Shown piece by piece: positions 22,679-33,554 of a stretch of 64,000 nt of DNA. The position numbers and the translations under genes are program-made. The notes beneath the pieces were generated by a model. It made no database searches. It saw only the letters and a list, made by a program, of their open reading frames with translations, and was not told the DNA's origin. The stretch lies in contig CM055888.1 of assembly GCA_029582165.1 (NCBI GenBank), positions 11,848,001 to 11,912,000 on the forward strand, read 5' to 3'. Positions within the stretch are counted from its first letter, which is position 1, and every line of letters starts with the position of its first letter. This DNA comes from Portulaca oleracea (taxonomy: Eukaryota > Streptophyta > Magnoliopsida > Caryophyllales > Portulacaceae).

Positions 22679-23761
22679 CCATCTTACTCAATTTCTCCTT
22701 TTGATTCATGGGTGTGCTCATAGCTTTGCATTGCTCCATCTGAAACTTCTTCAATATTTCCTTTGCATATTTCTTTTGACAGATGAACACTTCATTATGG
22801 GATTGCTCAACTTCCATCCCAAGAAAGAAGGTCATTAGACCCAAATCTATCATTTCAAAGACTTGCATCATTTCTTGGGTTTTTTGCATTTTGGACCCCG
22901 AACTTTAGGGGTATTTATTTTCTAAACTCTTTGGTTTCAACTTTAATTTTTTGGACCCTGAAGATTGTAGGTTGAAAAAAAGGACCTTAAAGTTTGTGGG
23001 CTAAAAAAAACTCGTTTCTCGTTTTTTTTCTCTTTTCATGTTTGAATTCATCTCCAGATTGGCGTCAAACTTCAAAACTAAGGTTAAAACTGATATAAAG
23101 TTATAATAAACCTCTCTTATTCATGTTAGAGTTACTTAAACCCATGTATTCAGGGGTCTAAGTAGCCCCGACATGAATAAGAGGTGTATTATAGTTTCAA
23201 TATCAGTTTTAACCATAGTCCTGAAGTTTGACGTCAATCGAGAGATTAATTCAAACATGGGAAAAAAAACAAAGAAAGAGACAGGGGCCTTTTTTCCAAC
23301 TCACAAACTTTAGGGTTTTTTTTTCAACTTACAAACGGGTCCAAAAAATTAAAGTTAAAACCAAAGGGTTCAGAAAATAAATACCCCTAAAATTCGGGGT
23401 CCAAAATGCAAAATTCCCATCATTTCTTCTTTGAACTCCTCTACCATCTTCAGGTTTCTTCCTGTCACGAAAAGATCATCAACATAGAGGGCCACAATAA
23501 GAGAATCATTGCCCTTCTGTTTTACATATAAAGTGTACTCCGACATGCTTTTGACAAAACCAAGACTAATAAAGTACTCATCAATCCTGGTGTATACCAT
23601 GCCCTTGGAGTTTGCTTTAGGCTGTACAAAGCCTTTTTGAGACGGTACACTTTGTCTTCTTCACCTTTCTTCACAAAACCTTTTGGTTGCAGCATGTGTA
23701 TCTCCTCTTGTATTACATCATTCAGAAATGCTGATTTCACATATACTGGAAAACTTTCCAA
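22647..23761 (-). pseudogene. Copia reverse transcriptase, split by a MITE
   Basis: Pieces at 23522-23761, 23370-23600 and 22647-22889 give KGFVKKGEEDKVYRLKKALY, the catalytic block ALYVDDLFVTG, and DLGLMTFFLGMEV. All belong to the copia reverse transcriptase. The frame is interrupted by the MITE at 22877-23418 and ends at the solo LTR that starts (on this strand) at 22678. Confidence 0.87.
22877..23418. mobile_element. MULE-type MITE with 10-bp TSD, inside copia RT
   Basis: The long terminal inverted repeats start GGGTTTTTTGCATTTTGGAC and end with GTCCAAAATGCAAAATTCCC. The arms pair over roughly 200 bp, for example CCTCTCTTATTCATG against CATGAATAAGAGG. A perfect 10-bp duplication ATCATTTCTT flanks it (22867-22876 and 23419-23428). 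It is 542 bp and non-coding. Removing it and one duplication rejoins the reverse-transcriptase reading frame. Confidence 0.9.
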
Positions 23762-24563
23762 CCCTTTTGTGCGGCTATTGCTATTACCAATCTGATGGTG
23801 TCCAATCTGGCTACAGGAGCAAAAGTGTCAGAATAATCAACACCATAAATTTGTGCACTCTCTTTCACAACAAGTCTGGCCTTGTGTTTATTGATGGAGC
23901 CATTTGCATTGAGCTTTGTTCGAAACACCCATTTTACACCAATGACTCTCATATCTATTGGTTTATCAACCAACTCCCAAGTTCCATTTTTCTTAATCAT
24001 CAGCATGTCCTCCTCCATTGCCTTCTTCCACTTTGAATCTTTGAGAGCTTCTTCATGGTCAGTTGGCTCACATATTGCAACATTACATCTTTGATAGATT
24101 TCTAACAGTGGCCTATAACCCCTGACTGGAGGATCATCTTCCATCTCGTTCAATGACTGATCACTTGCTTCTTCAAGTAGGCTCACCGGGATGTCTCTTG
24201 GGGGTGCTGCCTTTCATTAAAGTGCACATCTTTACTGATGGTCATCTTTTCTGTTTGAGGGTGATAATTATAAACTTTGTAGGCTTTAGACACCGAGTTG
24301 TAGCCTACAAAGATGCCTAGAATTGCCTTTATGTCAAGCTTTTCACGTTTAGCATGCGGAACGTGAACAAAACACACACAACCAAACACTTTGAGAAAAT
24401 TTAATGAAGGTTTATAACCATACCAAGCTTCGAGCGAAGTTGTCTCTTTCAAGGCCTTTGTTGGAATTCGATTTTGCAAGAAAACAACAGTTTTTGTTGC
24501 CTCTGCCCAGAACTCTTTCGGCAATTCCATCTCGTGTATCATGTATTTGGCCATCTCCATCAC
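23737..24563 (-). pseudogene. Copia integrase C-terminal part and RT N-terminal part
   Basis: 24183-24563 reads MELPKEFWAEATKTVVFLQN, SLEAWYGYKPSLNFLKVFGC and later GIFVGYN, which is the integrase tail. 23737-24186 reads KWKKAMEEDMLMIKKNGTWE, VKWVFRTKLNANGSINKHKA and VDYSDTFAPVARLDTIRLVI, which is the start of the reverse transcriptase. The two frames meet with a shift near 24183. Upstream integrase core sequence continues, broken by stops, to about 24875. Confidence 0.87.
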
Positions 24564-25315
24564 AGACCTATTTCTTCTTTTAACAACTTCATTTTGCTGT
24601 AGAGTATAAGGCGCTGTAAGCTGATGTTCAATTCCTGCTTCATCGTAAAATAAAAATTAAATTTTCTCGACGTATACTTCTTTCCATTATCAGACCGTAT
24701 GATTTGAATTTTTCACCCAGACTGATTTTCCACCAATTTTTTGAACTTCCAAAAAACTCCAGCAACCTTAGACTTGGACTTCAAGAAAAAAATCCAGCAC
24801 ATTCTTGTGAAATCATCAATAAAAAGAATGTAGTAGAGGCTACCTTTCAGAGATGCTATTCTTTGAGGTCCCCCGACATTGTTCAGCAGTAATACAACCG
24901 GGGTTTGATTATCGAACTACAGGGAACAAGGGCCTTTTTGATCGAAATTCACGCTACAAATTTAGTTTAAGGTAAACAAATGATAGAAAGAAGGAATGGA
25001 TGGAACAGAAACAAACTAGCAGAGATAATCAGAGAAAAAGAGGTTCAAGGGTCGGTCTTCGCCACCTAATGGTCACTCCAGCGCGAAGTGGTCTCGGACA
25101 AAACACTAAACCAAGCTAGAAGTTAGGTTATTGCAATGTTAGAGCCACTCCGGGGCCTCTCTCGAGGTATTCCCGAATTTAACCCTCGAGGTTTGTCCAA
25201 TGATTTCTCGAGGACGCACCTAGAGAGCTTGAAACGCAAATCATCCTACCCAAACTCCTCCACTAATTTCTTGAGGATTCGTTCGAATATCCATTCGACT
25301 ACCCTAGAGACTATG

Positions 25316-25607
25316 TGTAACACCCCGGATATGTGGTTAAAATGTGGCTTAAAAGGATTGAAATAACTACTTATATCACCAAGGTATACCTTCTTTTATG
25401 GTAGCTCATCCGTTGGGAACTCCTTAGCTAAGCGTGCTTGGCTGGGAGTAGTCAAAGGATGGGTGACCTCCTGGGAAGTTTTCCCAAGCAGCGTGTGAAC
25501 GAGGACGAAGCACGCTGGAAAGACTCGTGGTGATTTTGGGGCCAGTCAGCGATCCTTGAAGCAGTTATCGGCAATGTCCGCGGCCCATGTGGGGCCGGGG
25601 CGTTACA
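25316..25607 (+). mobile_element. Cassandra TRIM solo LTR carrying a 5S-rRNA-like sequence
   Basis: The 292-bp unit starts TGTAACACCCCGG and ends GGGGCGTTACA, and is flanked by the 5-bp duplication CTATG (25311-25315 and 25608-25612). At 25411-25485 it contains TTAGCTAAGCGTGCTTGG and AGGATGGGTGACCTCCTGGG. These match the internal A-box and C-box promoter region of plant 5S rRNA. An LTR with a built-in 5S sequence defines the Cassandra family. Pol III may be able to start here; the sequence alone cannot show that it does. Confidence 0.93.
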
Positions 25608-26177
25608 CTATGTTTAAGTAGGTTTAGTGGACTCTCGCCACATTAAACCCCACAATCAAGAGAATGATCGAACGGAAACTTCATAAACATGACCTAATGC
25701 TCTATCTAAGCCCAACTCTAGGTAGGAGATCCTTTTAGGGGCTAAACCTTCCCCTAAACCCTAAGAAAGATAGCCACTAATCATACCAATAAACATTAAA
25801 AATACTAAACTTAAATCAAGAAACCTAATCATGATACTAAGATAAGTAGTAAAAGGGAGAAAGAAGATTACCCACTAGTAGAACCTTGGATGATAATAAT
25901 AATGAAGAAAGAACCAAAGCTTGAATAATAATAATCTTCAATAAATACTCCTTGCTTGAAATAAACTCTAGTGCCAATACAATAAATGAAGTCTTTTTGG
26001 GAGAAAGGTAAAAAGATCTATCTAGGGAAATGTGCTAATTAAGTACTAAGAGTCTAAAAAGGGAAGGCAAAAGTGACATAAGCTGTTAGGTTAAAATTTG
26101 GAACAAGTATATATACATTAGGGAGAAATTAATAAAACACGGTCGTTTTAACCCCAAATTTTCCTAAAGTTAGGGTG

Positions 26178-26507
26178 GTCACGGGCGCTACCCTTGGTCG
26201 TCACGCCCGTGACGAGGCGATTTCACTCCACATTTTTGAATTCTTCGCTGTGGTAGCGGGCGCTACCTCTGGACGTCATGCCCGCTACTTCCTGGAAATC
26301 ATCCTTCTTGAAATTTCCTCAACAAGGGTCACGAGCGCTACCCTTGGGACGTCATGCCCGTGTCCAGCTACGACATTTCTCACCCAAATCTCCTAGAAAT
26401 TGGTCACGGGCGCTACCTCTTGGGGTCACGCCCGTGACCTCCTTAGCCAAATTCTTCCTTTGAACTCCTTAGTCACGGGCGCTTCCAAGTGGCGTCACGC
26501 CCGTGAC
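26178..26507. repeat. Array of five palindromes (GTCACGGGCG…CGCCCGTGAC)
   Basis: Five units lie at 26178-26213, 26253-26288, 26338-26364, 26403-26438 and 26472-26507. Each has arms like GTCACGGGCG and CGCCCGTGAC around a 13-17 bp centre, spaced 65-85 bp apart. In the second unit both arms changed together (GTAGCGGG with CCCGCTAC), keeping the pairing. The array is GC-rich against an AT-rich background and lies within the large solo LTR. Confidence 0.85.
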
Positions 26508-26788
26508 TAATTGGGATTCGGCTTTCCTTCACCTTTTCGCCTTGGGTCTAAGGCCCAACTTCCGGGGTTTCGGGGCGGCTTCTTCGGTGTCCTGAGGGGG
26601 ATTCTAGGCGCCAACAAACACTGACTTCTCCCATAGTAATTTTCCTAAATTAACCTACAAAACTAGATAAAAGTCGAGTAAGAAACGTTTATTAAAGGAG
26701 GAAATGAACCAAAATCTCTAGCAAAAACAGTAATATTTAGGCTTAAAACCGAGCCTAAACAGACATCGGTGTAGATTAATTGCAGCTT

Positions 26789-27505
26789 CTAAATGGCCCT
26801 CCAAGTTGATTTTGGAAAAGGTTTTCTCTTAAGTTTACCAAATTGACAAGCAACACAACTTGGTAAGTGAGCTGTCAGTTGCAGTAAACCTTTCCCCATC
26901 TCCTTCTTCCTCAAATTCAGCATCCTTTCAAGTTGGCAATGGCCAAGTCTCTTATGCCAAAGTTCAGTGGCATTGTTGTCATTAGTGTAGGCTGCCTCCT
27001 CCTCTGTTGGATCAAATATGAAGCTTCTTCTTCTCACTTTAACCCTCAAGACCTCTTCTCCATTAGCATAATAAATAACACAAAATTGTTGATCTCTAAA
27101 GGATATTTCAAATCCTTTTTCGAGCAGTTGTCCCACACTCAGCAAATCTTGATCAATATCAAGCACATAAAGAACATTAGGAATTGTTTTTGTGCCTGAA
27201 TTGGTTGGAATGGCCATTGTTCCTTTCCCCTTCACAGGAATGTAGCTACCATTTGCGATTCTAATCTTTGAAGTTTGCGTGGTTTTTAATTCTTTGAAGA
27301 TGGTTTTGCCGTATGTCATGTAATTTGTACAACCACTATCAATCAACCATGCTTCACAAGAGCTCTTGGCAGCCAAACACTGTGCCACAAAAATTTGATC
27401 TTCTTCTTCTTCTTTTTCTTGTTCTTCTTCTTCACTGCCGACGATGCGAGCTTTCGCTTCTTGTTTTTGGGATTTATTTTTGTAAATTATGGCCTCGTGT
27501 CCCAT
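26789..27505 (-). pseudogene. Copia protease and pre-integrase zinc-binding region
   Basis: A 238-residue frame has CEAWLIDSGCTNYMTY, containing the aspartic protease D-S-G, then ELWHKRLGHCQLERMLNL and CVACQFGKLKRKPFP, the HHCC pre-integrase motif. It ends where the solo LTR at 26761 cuts the integrase. Part of the decayed copia element. Confidence 0.88.
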
Positions 27506-27564
27506 TTGGTTGCATTTGTTGCATTTTGTATCTGGCCGCTTTCAACATTTGAATGGTGGATGGC

Positions 27565-28284
27565 CTAGCTTCCCACAATGCTGACAAGGTGGATAGTTTT
27601 GCTTTGAACTTTTACCCTTGGTGCGGTTTCGGTGGTTCCTAGTGTTGTCATTGCTCCAATTCTCTTATCATACCTTCCTTTATATCTCCTTTGATGTTTG
27701 GCCGGTAGGGCTCCTTCGACCGCACGTTCAGCCGTTTGCTCTTGTCTCATCAACCTCCGTTGTTCCTGAGACTGTAAGGCATTGAGAAGTTCTGCCAAAG
27801 TAATTTTGGACGGATCCTTCGTATTCTCCAAGGTGGTGATGGATGCTTCATAGACCTCCGATGCTGTTATAAGAATTTTTTGCACAATTCTTGAATCAGC
27901 AAACTCGGTGCCAAGTAGCCTAACCTTGTTCGCTACACAGAGCAATCTATCTGAGTATTCTTTGATTGTCTCAGATTTTTGCATCTTCACCAACTCGAAC
28001 TCCCTGATAAGATTCAGCACTTGAATCCCATGAATTCTCTCATCTGCAACATACTCCTCTTTAAGGTAGTCCCAAACAGACTTTGTTGTTTTCAGAGACA
28101 TAACTCTTGTGAAAATCGTTGTTAAAATTGTTGCAAATAGGTAAGCTTTCGCCTTTTCTTTTTTGGTTCTTCTATCTATGTTGTTTTTGATTTGAGCCAT
28201 GGTAGGATTGCCGAGAACAGGAGGAAAATCAAAATCCTCTTCCACAGCATCCCATAAATCCAAGGCTTCTAGGTAGGCATGCAT
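27565..28284 (-). pseudogene. Copia Gag (UBN2-type)
   Basis: The 239-residue frame includes AYLEALDLWDAVEEDF, LKTTKSVWDYLKEEY, VLNLIREFELVKMQKSETIK and ITLAELLNALQSQEQRRLM, typical of the UBN2 Gag domain of copia elements. The zinc knuckle lies just beyond the end in a shifted frame near 27540-27600 (CQHCGKLGH-like reading). The start lies 3' of the primer-binding site, as expected. Confidence 0.87.
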
Positions 28285-28394
28285 TCGAATAGCCCACAGG
28301 TGATAATTTTCACCATCAAAGAGGGAGGAGCAATCTGTGAAAAATTAGTCTCCATTCTCACAGATCCCTTAAGAAGATAGCTCTGATACCATGA

Positions 28395-28679
28395 TGTTAG
28401 AAGAATATAAGGAAAATGGAGAATCAGAGAATACTGAGTGAGTAGGCTAAAAGGAATGCATCAATCAGAGTACATTTTCTCATTCAGCTTGTAATGTTTT
28501 AATAACTAGACTAAACAAAAAAACATAGCTAAAAATAGCAACCACTACATTATGGCTCAAAATTGAAAAACAAACTCAACAACCTAGAGAATCATGTCCT
28601 TGAAATTTAGGACTCTTCAACAGAAAAATCAAAACAACTTAAACAATAAAAAATCTGATCCTAAAGCAATTATTTGACA
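28395..28679 (-). repeat. Right LTR (5' LTR) of the decayed copia element
   Basis: The partner of 20574-20864, differing by scattered substitutions and small indels. It starts TGTTAGAAG and ends TTATTTGACA. The tRNA-Met primer-binding complement (CTCTGATACCA) lies immediately to its left, with a three-base gap. Confidence 0.88.
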
Positions 28680-28693
28680 CTCAATATAATAAT

Positions 28694-30544
28694 GGGAAAT
28701 TGGATTCTAACAATATGAACTTTTGGCCATAGTAGACTAAATAATATGAACTTTAGATTTAGTTCTAATTAATGTGAACTTTTGCACCATAATAGACTAA
28801 ATAGTACGCCACCGAGTTAAGTTGAACTTAACTCGGTGGCAGGATGACGTGGCGGCGGAGGAGTGTGTGTTGACTTTCCTAGTCAGCGTTAACTTGCCAC
28901 CTCATTTAGGTTATCTATTTCCTAAACAGATATAGATTAATTGGCAAAATATTCATTACGATTACAAAACAATTAACCGCACAGGAAAAACACAATTGCA
29001 GAGGCTTTAGTAATTATATCTTTATTGCTAATCCGACTGATGCAGAGGTTGACCTTTGAGATTCCCATGCAGAAATCCTCTATTGAAAGTCCATGCAGCA
29101 CTTCGAGAACTTGACTGCTAGATCGACCCGATCGAGACAGATCTCAATTTAAAGATGTATGTGTTTCGGTATAGGAAGTTGTTTCAAGAAACTAGGACTG
29201 CAAACTAAGAGAGAGAGGAACTCGGGAAATCACCATGGTATCTCTCTAAAAGCAGTTCCCTCTATCTCAATCTCTCATAGAGACTCACATCTCTATTCTC
29301 TCTCTTCCAACCTCTTTCTCTCTCCTCCTTTCATCTGCTTCCATTCTTCACTTTAGCCATATCCATGGCCATGCTTCTTTCTCTCCTCTCTCATTTTATC
29401 TCTCTATAATTCATCCTCCTTCCCTCGCCATGTTATTCTTATTTTGTTATTCTCATTTTTTTTTTGAAAAATATCACCCGAGTATTTGATTTTCTTTTCT
29501 GGGTCATCTTCAATTTGCATGAGGTCGAGAAATTTGATCCAGGTTTTCTCTTTTCTTTTCTGGTTTGTCTTCTATTTACAGAGATTGGGAGGGCTATCAT
29601 ATTTTGGTGGGGTAGAGAAGAAGGATGACCGAGTTTTGGTGCTTGATTGGGGTCTTTAACAAGTATTTATGATAGGTAGATGTTCTGACACACATTGTGC
29701 TCTAAATCATGAAATTCGATCACATTTTGTGTCATTTTGTTGCTAATTACTAAAAAATTTCAAGGCAAGGGAATTGTTCTATTATTTGAAAGGAGGAACA
29801 GTTGATTATGGTGAACAACACAGCAAAGCATGTGGACATTCTCAATTCGGGCGAGTTTATGAACAAGGTGTCAAGATTTTGATTGTTTTCAAACAAGTCG
29901 TCATCTTTACATAAATACGATATCGATTATTGACAATTTGACAAGGATTTATGGGAATTTACCCAAAAATTAACTAAAGTTTCAAACAAATACCTAGAAT
30001 TAACTAAAGTTTCCATGGTGAATTTGCAACAAGTAAACAAATACCCAAAAATTCTACCAGGAATTCAAGAACTTTGGCAATTTGTTGTATGAGAGTATGA
30101 GAAACCCCAAGAAAATCCTTTTTAGGGTCATCATCAACCTCAACTCCAAGCTTAGATAACCTCCAGGGTCATCGTCAACAAAGAGGGAAGGAGGATGAAT
30201 TAGAGAGAGAAAATGAGACAGGAGATGAAGAAGCATGGCCATGGCCATGGCTATAGTTGAATTAAAGAATGGAAGGAGATGAGAGGGAGGAGAGAGAAAG
30301 AGGTTGGAAGAGAGAAAATAGAGATGGGGAGGCTGAGGTGGCAAGTCAACGCTGACTGGGCAAGTCAACACACACTCCTCCACCACCACGTAATCCCGCC
30401 ACCGAGTTATGTTCAACTTAACTCGGTGGCATACTATTTAGTCTACTATGGTGCAAAAGTTCATATTAATTAGAACTAAATTTAAAGTTCATATTAATTA
30501 GTTTACTATGGCCAAAAGTTCATATTATTAGAATCCAATTTTCC
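28694..30544. mobile_element. Long-TIR MULE-like element, 1.85 kb
   Basis: The left arm begins GGGAAATTGGATTCTAACAA and the right arm ends as its inverse. Pairing continues through GCCACCGAGTTAAG-type and GGAGGAGTGTGTGTTGAC blocks, then TCTCTATTCTCTCTCTTCC, to about 29440 on the left and 30170 on the right. TATAATAAT and TATAATAAA flank it, a 9-bp duplication with one mismatch. Only the left arm contains an extra segment of about 384 bp (28905-29288). No transposase is seen. Ends match the MITE at 10685-11224. Confidence 0.8.
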
Positions 30545-30651
30545 TATAATAAATAATAATTATATTATTAAATTTGATGGGAAAAGCATATAAATGAATT
30601 CTATAAGTACTGTACAATATAAGCATAAATTATACAAAATATATATTTTTT

Positions 30652-31193
30652 AGGATTATTGGATAACAATAATATTAACTTTGAGGGTATTGGCCCATAA
30701 TAATACCAACAATTTTTTTAGACACTAGCAGTACAACGTAACTATGGATATATTTTTCACTAATAGTACGCGACCGAGTTGGTTAGTGTTTGACTCGACG
30801 AAAAGATAAAGTGTTACCTAATTGTCTGAGCTGGAGGTCAGAGCAAGTGGAAAAAAATATTGATTGTCACTCGTTTTTGTCAATTAAGTAGCATTGACCA
30901 ATTTAGCTAAAAATAATTAAAGTTTTATTTTTACATTATTATTTTGTTAAGTGTGTTAATGTTGCTTGGCGGCAAAAAAAATGTAGTATAATGTTTTTCA
31001 ACTTGCCATAGCCTCTGGCTCAGACAATTAGGTGACATATCAACTTTCTCTTAAGTCAAAAACCTATTAACTCAGTATTATATTATTACTGGAAAATAAG
31101 CCAATAGTTGGTACTACTCGTATCCAATAAAATTGTTAGTATTATTATCAGTCAATACCCTCAAAATTGATATTATTGTTATCAAATAACCCT
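30652..31193. mobile_element. Long-TIR MITE, 542 bp
   Basis: The inverted ends AGGATTATTGGATAACAATA and TATTGTTATCAAATAACCCT continue inward over TTGAGGGTATTGG/CAATACCCTCAA. The inside has a GTACGCGACCGAGTT block related to the GCCACCGAGTT block of the element at 28694. Target duplication not resolved. Non-coding. Confidence 0.7.
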
Positions 31194-32686
31194 AGTTTTT
31201 ATTCAAAACTTTTCAAAATTACACAGTACAATATAAATTTAATGGATGTGGTTGAATGGACTACTCTGTCGTTTGTGTCTACAAATGCTAAATCCTTTAT
31301 AATTGATAATTAATAATTATAAAAAATAACGTATATTAATCTATAACAACAACAATAAACTATCACGGAAAACATATTTAAACACAATTTGGGGAGGTTG
31401 ATTCCTAAAAACCCATGTAAAAACCTTAGAAAAACATTTTGAAAAAAAAGCATGTTTAAGCACACAAAAAAAAAAACTCATTTAAAAATTTTAGAAAAAT
31501 AAGAGAAGAACAAGAAACTAAGAGGCTCCATTAATATTTTATTACTTTATCAACCAGTAAAATAATTAAAATAATTTCATGATAATTTATGTCATCATCA
31601 TCACTCTTTAGAAAGAGCAAGTCACTAATGTGGCATGGGAAAATAGTATTTCTGAATGGGAAAAATAGCATTTGTTTACTTTGATGCCGACGACCCGTTA
31701 TTGCTAGAGTTGGGCCATGGGCTTCGCTAGGTCGGCTCCTGTCTAGCTAGTCCTGCCTGGGCCATGGGTTGATTATTGGGTCAAATGATGACTGGTTTTA
31801 GTTGGTCTGCATCTTTCGTGAGCCTGACAAAATTTTCCAACTTGAAAACACGAATTCATCACATCCTAAAGTTCAGGTATGGTTATGCATTCTTTGTCCA
31901 AATTTTAATCTTGATCAATTTGACCAAATTTTTCAAAATAATATTTATTTTATTTTTATTATCTAAACATGATTTTGACATGAATTTACATACGTTCAGA
32001 ATGTCTAACTTGATCAAAGTCCGAAAAACTGGATAACGATCACTTGACCAAGTTAACTAAGCCCAAACCTGAACTTTTACGGACCATATATTTTTGAACA
32101 TGTACGCATACCGTCGAAGTACTTAAATGACAATGGAGAATATATATGTGCAGTATTTCCTCAAAGTTCTTTTAATCACAAAACGGATGAATGATTTATG
32201 CGTGTTTGTTGTATAATACCTTATCATGGCTCTCTTTCATCCTAATGTCTCTTCGTCCTTGCCTTATCCTCTTAGAAATTCCAGAGTAAGATTTGCTTGA
32301 GACTTGGAGACTTGGAGTAGGTGAAAGATGGAAGACCCAGGAAACTTTTCCACAGCAATGTATGAGCGATAATGAAACATGTTGGTAGGACACTCGATGG
32401 GGAATTTTTTTTATTTGACCACAAGTCAAGAAGACATTTAAATTGGTTGAGGTTGAGACACAATATGGATATTAAAATCATAAATTGAGGTGTGTGTAGT
32501 ACCCTTAGAGTTGTAGTTTAAGATGACTAAAATAACTATTTCTATAAGCAATATACATGTTCCTTTTAAAAAGCTCATTTTTTAGTAACTCTATAATGTT
32601 AAAAGTACGCTGAAAGAATACATGATGATTTATTGGACAACTATCAAGCCATGAAACATATGGTGTAGCAAAACATCAAGAAATTA
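31194..32686. other. Intergenic DNA, no gene seen
   Basis: AT-rich sequence. At about 31200-31380 there is a fragment related to the MITE family at 18013-18389 (TTATAATTGATAATTAATAA). Nothing else is recognised; short open frames here lack any family signature. Confidence 0.4.
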
Positions 32687-32943
32687 CTCCCTTTGTTCCA
32701 TATTAATTGTTACATATTTGACTGTCATGGTCTCCATTGTCACTCTTGGATAGATAATTTCTTGTATAATATATCATTAACAATTGTAATATTATATATT
32801 TAAGATAGTATTTTTCATTGTGAATCTAATGATAGTAATCTTATATAATAAGCCATTGTATATTTTGAGAAATTTATGGCTAAAAGTTTTAAAATTTGAT
32901 TGTACAATTTCTAAAGACGACAATTGATATGAAATGAAGGAAG
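32687..32943. mobile_element. Stowaway-like MITE (reverse orientation)
   Basis: Ends CTCCCTTTGTTCCATATTAA and the inverted TTGATATGAAATGAAGGAAG, flanked by TA (32685-32686 and 32944-32945). The inside is the 18460-18712 family in reverse. Confidence 0.8.
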
Positions 32944-33174
32944 TAGCATGATTGACACCAAAATTTATATCCGTTAGTTAAAAGTAAGGAATTAGATGCC
33001 CAATACACTCAATAAAGAGAAGAGATGCCATAAACCACTGTGAACAATTGTAATATGCTAGTTGAATTGTCACCAAAGAAGAGATGCCCTTGATTTTTGT
33101 ACATGATGAAGAATAATCAATCGTGCAAAGAGATAGACAAAACGAAAATGGAGAATCATAAAATTCTCATGTCA

Positions 33175-33181
33175 CACGTCA
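33175..33181 (+). promoter_or_regulatory. CACGTCA motif (CGTCA/TGACG type) upstream of the jasmonate-type gene
   Basis: CACGTCA combines an ACGT core with CGTCA, the complement of TGACG. TGACG is the recognition core of TGA bZIP factors and is often listed as a methyl-jasmonate element. It lies about 120 bp upstream of the likely TATA box and so fits a proximal promoter. A 7-bp match can occur by chance. Confidence 0.4.
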
Positions 33182-33296
33182 CTTATCATATTGGGTATAT
33201 TTTAATTATTCAAAATTGAAGGTCGAATTCATCACATGTTATTTAGATAGAAGACACGAAGCATCCATGGCTAAACTAATTTTGATCCTTACACTT

Positions 33297-33304
33297 TATA
33301 ATAA
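33297..33304 (+). promoter_or_regulatory. Likely TATA box of the jasmonate-type gene
   Basis: TATAATAA sits 251 bp upstream of the candidate splice acceptor and 258 bp upstream of the preferred ATG. Transcription from about 33325-33335 would give a leader that could contain one intron ending at 33548 (AATTACAG). Confidence 0.4.
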
Positions 33305-33554
33305 GCAATATTGGCAAGGGCAAGACATACAACACCCTAAAACTTCCTCTTTGCACATTGTTTGAGCAGCAAAAGTAATTCTCTTTCTCTTTCTCAATCA
33401 TATTTTCAGCATTTAACTTTCAATTTTATATGAATCTATCCAACCTTAGCTTACCCTCTCAAGATCAAAGTTGTGGGTTTAATATTTTGTTCATTCTATG
33501 AAAATTTTGATTAGTTTATGAATCATGATTTGGATGTTGAAATTACAGGAAAAC

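Larger units (their letters stand above)
24880..26761. mobile_element. Large solo LTR, 1,882 bp, inside copia integrase
   Basis: It begins TGTTCAGCAGTAATAC and ends ACCGAGCCTAAACA. GACAT lies on each side (24875-24879 and 26762-26766). It contains no polyprotein. Its inside carries an array of five palindromes (26178-26507) and a later Cassandra solo LTR (25316-25607); without the latter and its extra duplication it is about 1,585 bp. Size and content suggest a Ty3/gypsy element, but no coding part is left to prove it. Confidence 0.78.
20574..28679 (-). mobile_element. Decayed Ty1/copia retrotransposon with nested insertions
   Basis: LTRs of 291 and 285 bp bound the element. A primer-binding site complementary to initiator tRNA-Met (CTCTGATACCA on the + strand) sits just left of the right LTR. 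The flanks ATCAA and CTCAA are a 5-bp duplication with one change. Gag, protease, integrase, reverse transcriptase and RNase H pieces follow in copia order on the minus strand. About 3.5 kb of the 8.1 kb is later insertions (21571-22678, 22877-23418, 24880-26761), so the original was about 4.6 kb. It cannot encode a full polyprotein. Confidence 0.92.

Noticed and set aside
25411..25485. A genuine 5S rRNA gene
   Set aside because: Only the central promoter region resembles 5S rRNA, and it lies within an LTR bounded by TGTAAC…GTTACA and a TSD, so it is Cassandra.
26175..26463. Open frames with repeated TSATLGRHAR-like text
   Set aside because: They are translations of the palindrome array in the solo LTR, not a repeat protein.
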